Position numbers and translations under genes: made by a program
Shown: positions 10,982 to 22,015 of the stretch, piece by piece
How positions within the stretch are numbered: position 1 is the stretch's first letter
Layout of the letters: each line of letters begins with the position of its first letter
Notes under the pieces: model-generated
The model's database searches: none
What the model saw: the letters and a program-made list of their open reading frames with translations, nothing else
Told to the model about the DNA's origin: nothing
Assembly: GCF_048544455.1 (NCBI RefSeq)
Contig: NC_133536.1
Span: forward strand, 28,956,152 to 29,020,151
DNA: 64,000 bases
Source: Silene latifolia
Lineage: Eukaryota; Streptophyta; Magnoliopsida; Caryophyllales; Caryophyllaceae
Direction of reading: 5' to 3'

Positions 10982-12778
10982 TTGTTGTAAGCAGTATTAT
11001 CAATATAAAACGAATTCTACACTGCGAAAAGAAGAAAAAATATAATAAGCATACTCATCGTTATGATTTAAGTCTAATGCAAAACTGTTATAATGCGAAG
11101 ACTCAAGCATTTATACAATTGACCTCCCAAGACTCAATTATCTGTAAATTGATAAGCCAACCTCTTGGCTAATTCTACTTTTAGAATTCTTGGTCGATAA
11201 ATTTCTGTAAATTCTATCTATAGTCCATCATAATCACGAGAAACTCTTCGGATTATAATGTTGAGGTAAAATAAGTCAACACAAACTACTTACCCAACGT
11301 AGAAGGGGTCACATGGAGAGTAAGGTCTTATATGCCTACCGACGAAGAAGGGATTCATAGTTGTTTGGCCTATAAAGACTAGTCTCAATTTTAGTTATAG
11401 AGGAAGATCCCATCAACTTTATTTTAATTCATTTTAAGTGAACTAATATCTAGCATGCGTGAATGAATAAACTAAGATGATGGCTTAAAAAGTGTGACAT
11501 CTGTATGTCTATGAAAACTAACATCCAAACTATATGAGTCAATTTTCATGCATTTTAAGTAGGTGGTTTGGTTTAGGCGGAAAATGATGCACTAACTATC
11601 AAGCGAAGAAAAGCAATAAGAATGGAAAAACGTAAAACTTAAAGTCCTAGTGTGGCCTATCTACCAAAATGAACATAAATACAACTTTGGAATCCTTCCT
11701 AGGACCCGAGAAGCTTGTCTTGATGTTCCATCTTGGTCCATGTAGCGGGAGTGAGCAATCCAATCTCCATCTTTAGTCTTCTCAAAATTACAATTAATAA
11801 ATTACAAAATAAACCTATTTACATTCTAATTTCAAAACCATAATACTAAAGAAAACCAAAGGAGATACGAGATCTCAAAATTACATTAAAATTATGTTTC
11901 CAACATTACGAAAACATAATTAACTAAGGCCACACTAGGTAATACAAATTACAACCGATTGCAAAAATACGTAAATTAAACCATTCAACAATTCATACAA
12001 CTAAATAAAATGCATCAACTATAAATTAATCATTCAAGACATAATTCCTTAATTATGTAGAGTAATTTATCCAAACCACCTATTTTAAAATGATCAAAAT
12101 TATGTGACAATTCCTCAATTACTCACAATAATTCCAATCTTAATACACATTAACTTGTAATGTGAATTAATCTAACATTATTTCAAACCTCTTTAAAATA
12201 ATTGGGTATCTAAAATTTGTGAACCATTTCACAACAATCAATCATACATTATAGATTTAATGTATAATAATTATTGGCCAAAACACAAAAAAAAAAATTT
12301 ATAATTGCTCTCGGCATTCTTCAAAAAAAACAATTATTTTCTTAAATGCTCTCGGCATTGGCCATAAAAATTGGAAAAAACATTTTTTTTTATTGCTTGC
12401 GGCATTTTGCCCAAATTTTCGAACAACAGTTTTTTTTTTTTTTCTTTTTCACAAAAAAAAACCCTTTTTATGAACAAGTTTGTTTAATGTTGCTACTAGA
12501 ACAAGATTGGCATAATCATCAACTTTTAATTTAAACATAGATCCAAACTAGATGATTCAATTTAACCTCTTAAAATGAATATCTAAATTATGATTAAATC
12601 GATTATCCAAATATTTGATTCATCACAATTGATTTGAACATTATTAAATTAATGAATCATGATTCTAAACAACAATTTAAAAACATGTATGCCAAAACTA
12701 TATAGCAAAAACAAATGAATATCATCAATCAAAAGAATTTCCATTTACATTTCAATTTAATTCTTATTAAATCAAAAC
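10982..12778 (-). other. Copia untranslated leader, proximal part
   Basis: AT-rich DNA with no usable ORF. Together with 20000-20209 it forms a leader of about 2 kb between primer site and gag, into which the Tekay-like element inserted. Bases 12290-12440 hold copies of a GCTCTCGGCATT motif separated by A/T runs; the same motif occurs at 20090-20145. Confidence 0.7.
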
Positions 12779-13187
12779 TGTAACACCCCCATACTCCAAG
12801 TGCCTTACCAGGACCACTTAAGGCATGGAAATGCTACCATCTCGGTTACCCGAGGCAATTATTATCATAAGACAATAAAGAAACATATTTAAACAATAAT
12901 TAACGTTTAAAGTGATTACATGCCAAAAACCAAAACTGATAAAGAGATACAAGTTCTCCAAAACTATCTACTATCAAAAGACTATAAAACTATCAAACAC
13001 AACGGAAGACTTCTAAACTGCGTCGTGGTGACTCCTCCCAGTTATCCCATACGCATCGCTCATACCGCTCAATAATCTCACCACCCCGAATGGATCACCA
13101 CAATTTTTAAAACATTTAAACGGGGTCAATACTAATCACACAATCAATATAGATAACAACAATAAGATAAACAGACAATTTGTGAAT

Positions 13188-13212
13188 CACACACACACAC
13201 ACACACACACAC
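13188..13212. repeat. (CA)n microsatellite in LTR
   Basis: About a dozen CA units. The same tract in the partner LTR (19023-19071) is roughly twice as long. Confidence 0.9.
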
Positions 13213-13954
13213 CCACCAACTCCCATCATCTCAATCTTGTCCACTTTGGACCCGATTACGCCCGATGGGGGACCGCAGCCGTTCCCACCTAAGCCCCGCT
13301 CATCATACCGAGCGATAACCCTGTCCATTAATGTGCACATCCCCTTCCGTGGCGGGTTCCACGAAGGGCGAAACTAGGGCGTGAAGTCACTCCCGCAAGT
13401 GACCCCACTCAGCCGAGAACGCATCTCGAGAGCCATAGACAACCAAACACAATCACAATCACAATCACAATCATCATATCAAACAACTAACTACAAAGAC
13501 ATCACCAATATCCCATTATGGGACTAATACGAGTAGGAAATCCTACCCGAATGCAACACAAACATCGACGATCTAGCAAAATGTCTCAAAACCTTTCCTC
13601 TACGAACCCTTCTCATATACACATAATCACATAATCACTACCAACACAACAAATCATAAAAACCCCCAATCCCAAAATTAGGGTTTAAACAAAGTCAACC
13701 AAACGCTTTAATATTGGTATGTAGGACTTACCCTTGACGCAAGGAACACTATGATGCAAAGAACAATGAAATCCGACACCTCTAGTTCCGGGGTTTGTCA
13801 ACAATGCGATTAGGATGATGAATGAACTTGCTTTCTCTCTTTAACAGTAAATTAGGTTTTTGTAAAAGTGTTTAGAATGATGACGGAAAGATTATATATC
13901 TTAATCGCATAATTAACAAAACCCGAGAAAAACTCCCCAGAAACCTGCTACTCT

Positions 13955-14102
13955 ACTCGATCGAGTACCCAAGGCTACTCGATCGAGTACCCCCTACTCG
14001 ATCGAGTATCCTAGTTACTCGATCGAGTACCCAACAGGTCAGAAACTTTTCTAAAACGCAACTTACCCTTACTCGACAGAGTAAGGCCTACTCGATAGAG
14101 TA
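13955..14102. repeat. Palindrome array TACTCGATCGAGTA in 3' LTR
   Basis: Four near-perfect copies of the 14-base palindrome are spaced 19-22 bp apart. Two diverged copies follow (ACTCGACAGAGT, ACTCGATAGAGT). The array lies within about 180 bases of the LTR's sense-strand start, upstream of a TATATAA element, so it sits in U3. Confidence 0.85.
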
Positions 14103-14132
14103 CCCCAAGACTTATAAATACGGAGTATTACA

Positions 14133-14147
14133 GTCTTCCCTCCTTAA
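14133..14147 (-). other. Tekay-like polypurine tract
   Basis: Minus strand TTAAGGAGGGAAGAC directly precedes TGTAATAC of the LTR. The adjoining GAACTTCGGGGACGAAGTTC forms a perfect 8-bp hairpin with a 4-base loop. Confidence 0.8.
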
Positions 14148-17100
14148 AAAGAACTTCGTCCCCGAAGTTCAACCCATACATAAAAACAACCATACTAACT
14201 CGACCAAGACTCAACAACATAACTAAGAACTCAAGAACTCGACCAAACATAAAACATGAACTTTTAACACCCACTCCACCAACTATGTTTACTTCCCTAA
14301 CATGACTCACGATATCGTATCCACCACAGATATATCTCTCACGACACCAACTCCATACATAACCAACTACCATCCTCTAATGCTGCTAGCTCCATAATAT
14401 CATCCACTATCAAATCCAAAATCAAGACACTCATAGACATCAAACGGAATGTTACATTCTACCACCCTTAAAAGGAACTTCGTCCTCGAAGTTTACTCAC
14501 ACTCATAATCTCATCATCCAACTGACAACACTATCGAAGTATTCTCGCATTCCTAACATCAAACTACTACAAGCACGTCCGTGACCTTTTAACACTATCA
14601 ACCACAACATATACAAATCCATATCTTATGCTACACCAACACTCTACTTCCAAATATACTACCATATGAACAACCATCAAAATCTCTTTTATCGCATCCT
14701 ACTCCTCTTAAGATAAATGTTACGTCCTCGTAACTCACTAATACTAAATCCTAGATATATCTTTCCCTTTTCTCATCACCACCGCATGTCAAAGATAATC
14801 ACCTATAACCTAAACACTCGCCATGCACATATCCAAGGCTTTCTTACTTAAACATTTTTCATACCTCAACTCATACGGCACACCACCTAATCTATACCAT
14901 AAAACGCGTGGCAAAAACACCATACTAACTCTCCATTCTTAATGCAAAACAACATACCTCTCTATGTAAGGCACCTATCTCCCAAAAGCATAACTCACGA
15001 TCTACACTCACACTAGATCCTCAAGTTCTTTCCTTCATTACCGCAAAACTCATACACAACTTAACATGACACTATTTCCTCCAACACCCTACACTCACTT
15101 TGCCTCAACAAAGGATTATGAACCACCCGCATCTATCGGTCATTACCACACATGTTTTACGAATCATTTGCCATTACCATGTCCACTAAAGCCTTATCTA
15201 GAACAAGATCAAATTTACTGTAACAACCTCTCACAACCGCGTCTCATCAACAGGATATCACTATACCATGACAACAACGAAAACATATACAACTCTATTT
15301 CATACCATACTCTACCCTGATTCTCAAACTTAAACTGGTAAAGAAAATATCAATAACAAAACAACTGTCTATCTGTACAAACTGAAACTCACAGGGAGCA
15401 ACATCAAACAAAACAACAATCTATGTATTACTGGTATGCACTTTCGAAAACTCGTATCATAATCATCCCGCCTACTCCACCACAACCGGTGACGGCATCA
15501 CAACACCGCCACCAACAGCCACACCGTAGTGCGAAAATACCCGCATCACAACACTAAATATCATGCCCGGATCACCACCCGAGGCTCAACAACCACATCG
15601 ATAGACATCACAACTGTATACAACTCCCATAAACACCGACTCGAATAACTTTTCGGACAAAAAAACTTACTCAAATCCACTTTACTAAATCATAACACAA
15701 CATATTTTATGAATTAAACAGATAATAACCTCGTGAATATCATCCCCTTACCATATCACAGATTGACATGTATCATGAATACAGACAAGCATAACTAGTC
15801 ATGCCAAATCAGTCAAATTATTACCCTTTTTAAACATCGTTCCATTACGTTCTCGTATCCAACATGTATTACAGAAAATTCAGACAACAACATTATAACT
15901 ATCACACCATACCGCTTCTTGTGAGGTCACAACCTCACACAAACATTTATACACATCATAGACCCGTAATCACATCCAACTGGTCAGTCCTGATCATGTA
16001 AGTTACCACTCAACATAGGTTACCTACCGCCCGAGCTTAACTCATATGCCCCTCACAATATTTTCCCCTATTCGCACAACCATCACTTCTTGTCAAGTAT
16101 AACCATACCATTACTATTCAACTATTAGCATCCGCCTCATCTAACCACATCTTATACCTTCTCACAACTATACACAATAATCAGGTCCCTACCAAATCAA
16201 CCTCTTTTGAATTGCTACCTTTCTAATATCCCATCACTCTTAACCCTTAGTCACAAACCATAACACCACCACTGTCCGGACATCAAACCTCTTTCACTCA
16301 TCTCTAAACATCACGATTTCTTTCCTATCTTCGGTTAACATTCCAAATAACTATCATCAAATTCACCAACAAAGTTTACATCAACATCATTCCCAATACT
16401 GTCTTATTTGTATTGTCATCCAACTCTCCACCAAATATCTCGTATCCTGCCAATACTCCACCAACTTATTACTCCCTTAATTCCTCGAAACTCATTATCA
16501 ATCATATTGTCATGAAACTTCTATATAATCATTAGCTAATATCCTCATGATAATATCATAAATCTCGACGATTCCTTACTTCTATATCACATAACTCTGG
16601 TCAACATTTTTACTCACTTACTTTATCCTTCTTTTCTCTTTACACTCAACAATAACAATTAATAGTTCAACCCCTTATTCCTTCTAGCTAACTCTTTAGA
16701 AATCCAGTTACCCCTTCGTTGCTCCAAAACTCAAATTCCATTATTTTCTACCGACATCATCTCACTCTTTCTTACCATAGATCTTCTCTTATTATGCTAT
16801 CACTCACACTTGCCACTAATCTATCCATAAAATCCACGTTCATTCTCCCTTTTTACATCTCTAGAAATCAAAATTCTCTTTTTATACCGTTAATTGCCCA
16901 AGGAAATCACACATTAGTTTCGTCTCTCGGTGACACAAATTTCCAAACTCAGTCACTATCTGCAAATCCACGTCGCGACATATCCCATTAAGTTCACTAT
17001 ATACCACTCGTCTCAATTCCTCTAAAACGACCTTTCATTACATATATTCTTACTCAACACTATTTCTAACCATCTCCCTCCATAATCCGTTATACATCTC

Positions 17101-18596
17101 AAGTTGCTACTATCCACATCCTTTCTTTCAATACTTTCATTCTCACGTTCCTTAGACTCACATCATCCATTGCCCACATCCACATACTTTTACGTTACTC
17201 AACACACACTCATATCACTCATCTCATTTCATCTCGAAAAAACATGCTCTATGTCTTAATTAAGCCATAACAATCTTCCTTTTCTTTTTCCACTATCTAT
17301 TACAACCACGTATAACTCATGTCCTCCCACCGAACTCATACTCAACACAAAAGCCACTCACTACACCACAAGATTGGGTAACTTACGCGTCAAGACCAAC
17401 ATACATGTAAAACAATGCATAAAGAAGCAAAATAATAACTTTGAATTAAACATAATATGCAACGAATTCAAAAGATAAGCATATGACCCAAAACAGGGGT
17501 CACTAGATCGAGTACAGGACACTCGATCGAGTAAGGGACTTACTCGATCGAGTAGGTGAAGATCAGAAGCACGTAAAACAAATTGCCAGGGACACTCGAT
17601 CGAGTAACTGACGTACTCGATCGAGTACCCCCCTACTCGATCGAGTACCAAGGCTACTCGATCGAGTACCTACGCATTTCTCAGCACTGTCCAGTTTTCG
17701 TAAAACAGTCATAACTCACTCATTTCTTGGTCAATTTGGGCGTGTGACCTATCGTTAGAATCGTAAAAGAACAAGCTATCACCTCCAATTGGAATCACAT
17801 TAAAGTCATTTATGCATCTCAAGTTATAACAGTTTAAAGACAACCTCTTTATCATCGAAAAACACAACTATTGATTTTTACTTCCCAAACGACTTAAACA
17901 ACAACAAGGTAGACAAAACGACTCAGTACTCATAAAACCAGTATTGCTAATCTCATGTTACCATCTTCAAAAATCAAGCAACAACATCCATCATGCACAT
18001 ATATTATTTAACTCATTAGTCATGTACTAACCGCATGCTTTAAATTTTATAACTTTTCGTAACACAAAACATTCTCATACATTACAAATCCTATTCCCAT
18101 GTTACTAATACAACAACATTACAATTACACTTCGTCACCTAAACATATTCATAATCACAAAATTCATATTCTTATGCAATTGCTACTCATCTTTTCTAAT
18201 CAATTCATCTATTCCCAACACATTACTCATCATTCTCATATACTTTTCTAACAATTCCAACCAACATTATAAACCAACTATCATGCAACATGCTTTCAAT
18301 CAACAACATACGAAATCACATTATCACCATTTTTTTTTTACACATCCCCTATTCTCCACATACATACATCCACTGATTCATGCCACACATCACTCCATAG
18401 GTACACAAAGCACAAGGTAAACACATAGCGATCCCGACTCATATCCCATGTGGCCGGTTCAAAATTATAGGGCGAGTTCGCGACTTTAGGACGTCTCCCA
18501 AGTCTTTGCATTAGCTCCTACAACCTTTACCCCGGATTCATTTTAATTGACTCCCTATATTCATTGGATTCATTGGTTACAGGTTTCAGGATCGTC
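14148..18596 (-). other. Non-coding interior of Tekay-like element
   Basis: Strongly A/C-rich on the + strand and free of credible ORFs on either strand. At 14455-14490 there is a second purine tract with the CGAAGTT hairpin, followed on the minus strand by TGTAACATTCCG. This looks like a second polypurine tract/LTR start left from a related element. Bases 17505-17672 hold another palindrome array. Nothing else was recognised. Confidence 0.7.
17505..17672. repeat. Palindrome array TACTCGATCGAGTA in element interior
   Basis: About six copies of the CTCGATCGAG palindrome, outside the LTRs but close to the 5' end of the element on the minus strand. It shares motif and spacing style with the LTR arrays. 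Confidence 0.85.
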
Positions 18597-18608
18597 GCTC
18601 TGATACCA
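18597..18608 (-). other. Primer binding site, initiator tRNA-Met type
   Basis: Minus strand TGGTATCAGAGC, two bases after the LTR end, complementary to the 3' end of initiator tRNA-Met. It fixes the element as minus-strand. Confidence 0.9.
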
Positions 18609-19021
18609 TTTGTAACACCCCCATACTCCAAGTGCCTTACCAGGACCACTTAAGGCATGGAAATGCTACCATCTCGGTTACCCGAGGCAATGATTATCAT
18701 AAGACAATAAAGAAACATATTTAAACAATAATTAACGTTTAAAGTGATTACATGCCAAAAACCAAAACTGATAAAGAGATACAAGTTCTCCAAAACTATC
18801 TACTATCAAAAGACTATAAAACTATCAAACACAATGAAGACTTCTAAATCTGCGTCGTGGTGACTCCTCCCGATTATCCCATACGCATCGGCTCATACCG
18901 CTCAATAATCGCTCACCACCCCGAATGGATCACCACAGTTTTTAAAACATTTAAACGGGGTCAGTACTAATCACACAATCAATATAGATAACAACAATAA
19001 GATAAACAGACAGCTGAACTG

Positions 19022-19022
<1 letters not shown>

Positions 19023-19071
<49 letters not shown>
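19023..19071. repeat. (CA)n microsatellite in LTR
   Basis: About 24 CA units, expanded relative to the partner LTR (13188-13212). Confidence 0.9.
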
Positions 19072-19072
<1 letters not shown>

Positions 19073-19810
19073 ACCAACTCCCATCATCTCAATATCTTGA
19101 CCGTCCACTTTGGACCCGACCACACCGATGGGGGACCGCAGCCGTTCCCACCTAAGCCCCGCTCATCATACCGAGCGATAACCCTGTCCATTAATGTGCA
19201 CATCCCCTTCCGTGGCGGGTTCCACGAAGGGCGAAACTAGGGCGTGAAGTCACTCCCGCAAGTGACCCCACTCAGCCGAGAACGCATCTCGAGAGCCATA
19301 GACAACCAAACACAATCGCAATCACAATCACAATCATCATATCAAACAACTAACTACAGCACATCACCAATATCCCATTATGGGACTAATACTGAGTAGG
19401 AAATCCTACCTGGAATGCAACACAAACATCAGACGATCTAGCAGCTGTCTCAAAACCTTTCCTCTACGAACCCTTCTCCTATACACATAATCACATAATC
19501 ACTACCAACACAACAAATCATAAAAACCCCCAATCCCAAAATTAGGGTTTAAACAACGTCAACCAAACGCTCTAATATTGGTATGTAGGACTTACCCTTG
19601 ACGCAAGGAACACTATGATGCAAAGAACAATGAAATCCGACACCTCTAGCTCCGAGGTTTGTCAACAATGCGATTAGGATGATGAATGAACTTGCTTTCT
19701 CTCTTTAACAGTAAATTAGGTTTTTGTAAAAGTGTTTAGAATGATGACGGAAAGATTATATATCTTAATCGCATAATTAACAAAACCCGAGAAAAACTCC
19801 CAGAAAACCT

Positions 19811-19965
19811 AGGCTACTCGATCGAGTACCCAAGGCTACTCGATCGAGTACCCCCCTACTCGATCGAGTATCCTAGTTACTCGATCGAGTACCCAACAGG
19901 TCAGAAACTTTTCTAAAACGCAACTTACCCTTACTCGACAGAGTAAGGCCTACTCGATAGAGTAC
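19811..19965. repeat. Palindrome array TACTCGATCGAGTA in 5' LTR
   Basis: Same array as 13955-14102, with four perfect palindromes and two diverged copies. Confidence 0.85.
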
Positions 19966-19999
19966 CCCAAGACTTATAAATACGGAGTATTACAAAAAC

Positions 20000-20209
20000 A
20001 TCTACAAATTTATCATATTATCATCTTAACATATTAAAACAACAATATCAATAAATCAAAATGGAACAAAGCATCAAAAAAACGAAAAACCATCTCGGCA
20101 AAAAAAAAATGCTCTCGGCAAAAAAAATTGCTCTCGGCCGAAATTTTTTTTCTTCAAAAATTGTTTATATTCATTTATGAAAATCATATAAAATAATTTC
20201 GTGGCCTAT
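20000..20209 (-). other. Copia leader, distal part with GCTCTCGGC repeats
   Basis: Between the Tekay-like element and the copia primer site. Two or three copies of a GCTCTCGGCA core are separated by A runs at 20090-20145, matching copies at 12305-12405 on the other side of the insertion. Confidence 0.65.
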
Positions 20210-20221
20210 GCTCTGATACCA
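20210..20221 (-). other. Copia primer binding site, initiator tRNA-Met type
   Basis: Minus strand TGGTATCAGAGC two bases from the LTR end (20224). Confidence 0.92.
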
Positions 20222-20223
20222 CT

Positions 20224-21269
20224 TGTTGAAAATATCGGTATATTTCATCAAGAAAAATTCGGATTATAACGAATTATGATATATGAAATTACTAGTCATA
20301 AACGAATTGTAAAAACAAAAGAATAGAGATTAGAATTAACCTTTGGTCCTAGCAATTTGGCCTAAGAACAAATATCGAGATCGATATTCTCATAATCGTT
20401 GCACCCAAAATGCTTTGAGAAATGCCTAATTTTTGCTAGAAAAAAAAATGAACCCTAATTTCTAATGATTTTAGGGTTTTTGTGATGAGAGTTTTTTAGG
20501 TCAAAAACAAGTGAAAAAAATGATCTCCTTTTCCCCCTTCTTAACCGTGTAAAAGGAGGAGTATAAGGGGAAGATATTTTCTTCCTTTTTTCGTGTAACA
20601 ACCGAAAAAAATAAGGAGAATATCTTCTTATTTTCGGTTGTTATCAATATGTATAAAATGTACATATATCAATTTTCATTTATGTCGTCATGTATTAATA
20701 AGTCCACACACAACAGCTTGTAGTCGATTTATTAATACCGGTCTGTCAACATTTATTATGACAATATCGTATAATATATACATTAATTATAAATATCGCA
20801 TATTTATAATTTGCTTATTAAATATAACCGTTTACGTTTAATTACGAATTAACATCTTAATTCGTTTAAGCTAACATTATATACATTAATTAAATATAAC
20901 AGTTTATATTCAATTTACGAATTAACAATTAATTCGTCTCGGCTAATATTATTTAATTGTATTAAATAATCGTCTCATCATCACATTGACTAACATTTTA
21001 GTCAAATACATGGACTAACCTTTTAGTCATATAAGGCATCAATGTGATTATATTTTCATACAATCACATCTCTCAAACACATCCTTTAGGTGTGACTTTT
21101 AGGGACCAGTTGATCACCGCCATCAGTATGATAATAACGTCAAACTTCTAGCAAGCCAACCGTTATTAGTAAACGTTAATCAACTGATAAAATACTAAGT
21201 ATACCCTGTGAACCTATAAGAGATTTATAAACGTTATCACACTAATTGTGGAGGGCACTAGCTCTAACA
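20224..21269 (-). repeat. Copia 5' LTR (long form, 1046 bp)
   Basis: Full-length LTR, with TGTTGA at its left edge and TAACA at its right edge. Includes 337 bases absent from the partner LTR. Within that segment, 20597-20642 forms a strong inverted repeat (arms AACAACCG...CGGTTGTT, about 16 bp with a small A bulge). This part is toward the R/U5 side in element sense. Confidence 0.92.
20597..20642. other. Hairpin in copia LTR
   Basis: The left arm AACAACCGAAAA...TAAG pairs with the right arm CTTATTTTCGGTTGTT. It is predicted to form a stable RNA or DNA stem. It is missing from the short LTR. Confidence 0.75.
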
Positions 21270-21274
21270 ATTTT
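21270..21274. other. Target-site duplication of copia element, right copy
   Basis: ATTTT, identical to 5471-5475. Confidence 0.9.
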
Positions 21275-22015
21275 AACCCGGAGTTTAACAAAGATAACAC
21301 CTATAAACCGGTTAAGGGAAGCTACCTCCTTGATATGAGTGCTTTGATCAACAAATTTCATTGAGTCAAGAATGACAATCTTGACAACAAATATGAGTGG
21401 CTCATCAAGGAAGCCAAGTCCATTATCTTGCCCACCAATATTTGTCGTATTTCCGCCCATAAACCAAACTACCTCATACCCGTCTCCAAAGAAGCCGAGG
21501 AGATAATCAAGCAACAAAGGGATCCAATTGCCAAGCCCTCCTCCTCTACCATTGTGACTCCACCCTATCCTATTGCCTACCAAGAGTTTAAACTAAGTGA
21601 CTCTAGTGTTGTGGTAGGCAATGACTACTTGACCCAATTAATGTAACAAATGCATAGAGAAGCTTATGATGACCGGGTGAATGCTTATCAAGCCCAATAT
21701 CCGCCACTTCTACATCTAGCTAGGCAAGGACTTCTTGATCCTTCATGACCTTTGCCTAGTTGGGCGGATAAGGAAGTGTTCTTCCCTTCTATTTCTCAAG
21801 ATGCCGAAAAGGATAGTCGGGTGGCTAATGGAAATGAGGTTGTTGTTGTTGAAGATGGGGAAGGTATTGGTTCATGCCAAGAAGAAGAAGAGCAAGGTTC
21901 AAGTTCCGATGAAGAAGAAGATGGTGAGTCCTCCGGTCCAATGGAGGTTGATGGTGATGATAATTCCGATGATGATGATGATGACGGCAATGATGTCGCA
22001 ATGAGCGACAATTGA

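Larger units (their letters stand above)
12779..14132 (-). repeat. Tekay-like 3' LTR
   Basis: 1354 bp, TG...CA, bounded on the left by the AAAAC duplication. It contains a short (CA)n tract (about 13188-13212) and an array of palindromes (13955-14102). It differs from the 5' LTR at several tens of positions including indels. Confidence 0.9.
12779..19994 (-). mobile_element. Tekay-like Ty3/gypsy LTR element without coding capacity
   Basis: The LTRs are 12779-14132 and 18611-19994, both TGTAA...TTACA. The element is flanked by the perfect duplication AAAAC (12774-12778, 19995-19999). On the minus strand an initiator tRNA-Met primer site (18597-18608) follows the 5' LTR, and a purine tract (14133-14147) precedes the 3' LTR. 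The tract context, with CGAAGTTC motifs, resembles chromovirus (Tekay/Del) elements. The 4.48-kb interior has no ORF above about 100 codons and no recognisable gag, RT or integrase, so this fits a large non-autonomous derivative (LARD-like). Confidence 0.88.
18611..19994 (-). repeat. Tekay-like 5' LTR
   Basis: 1384 bp, TG...CA, bounded on the right by AAAAC. It carries the long (CA)n tract (19023-19071) and a palindrome array (19811-19965). A likely sense-strand TATA element lies near 19756. Confidence 0.9.
5476..21269 (-). mobile_element. Ty1/copia LTR retrotransposon, defective, with nested insertion
   Basis: The LTRs are 5476-6184 (3' LTR in element sense) and 20224-21269 (5' LTR). The primer site is complementary to initiator tRNA-Met (20210-20221), and a purine-rich tract (6185-6199) adjoins the 3' LTR. 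The domain order gag, protease, integrase, RT, RNase H on the minus strand identifies copia. The element is 15.8 kb, or about 8.6 kb once the nested Tekay-like insertion (12779-19994) is removed. It is flanked by the perfect duplication ATTTT. It cannot move by itself, because the polyprotein has six in-frame stops and a frameshift. Confidence 0.93.
4612..22015 (+). pseudogene. Second ORF of outer element (ATHILA ORF-1/env-position protein), split by copia insertion
   Basis: The frame opens at ATG 4612 and runs to 5475, where the copia element 5476-21269 interrupts it. It resumes in phase at 21275 and ends at 22013-22015, about 534 codons in total. Three more in-frame stops lie at 21362 (TGA), 21644 (TAA) and 21746 (TGA). 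The N-terminus is basic (MARTKGGTKAPK). The middle, with the FLTDKHRIAF and TYPSLKMEFISLL stretches, resembles the ATHILA ORF-1 family (function unknown; by position after gag-pol it may correspond to the env-like ORF). The C-terminus is strongly acidic with a run of Asp and Glu (21880-22005). No signal peptide or clear membrane span is seen. The family call rests on remembered similarity and is moderate. Confidence 0.6.

Noticed and set aside
14128..14373. 81-codon minus-strand frame ending NFGDEVLFKEGRL
   Set aside because: It ends across the polypurine tract into the LTR edge; the frame reflects the GT-rich interior rather than a protein.
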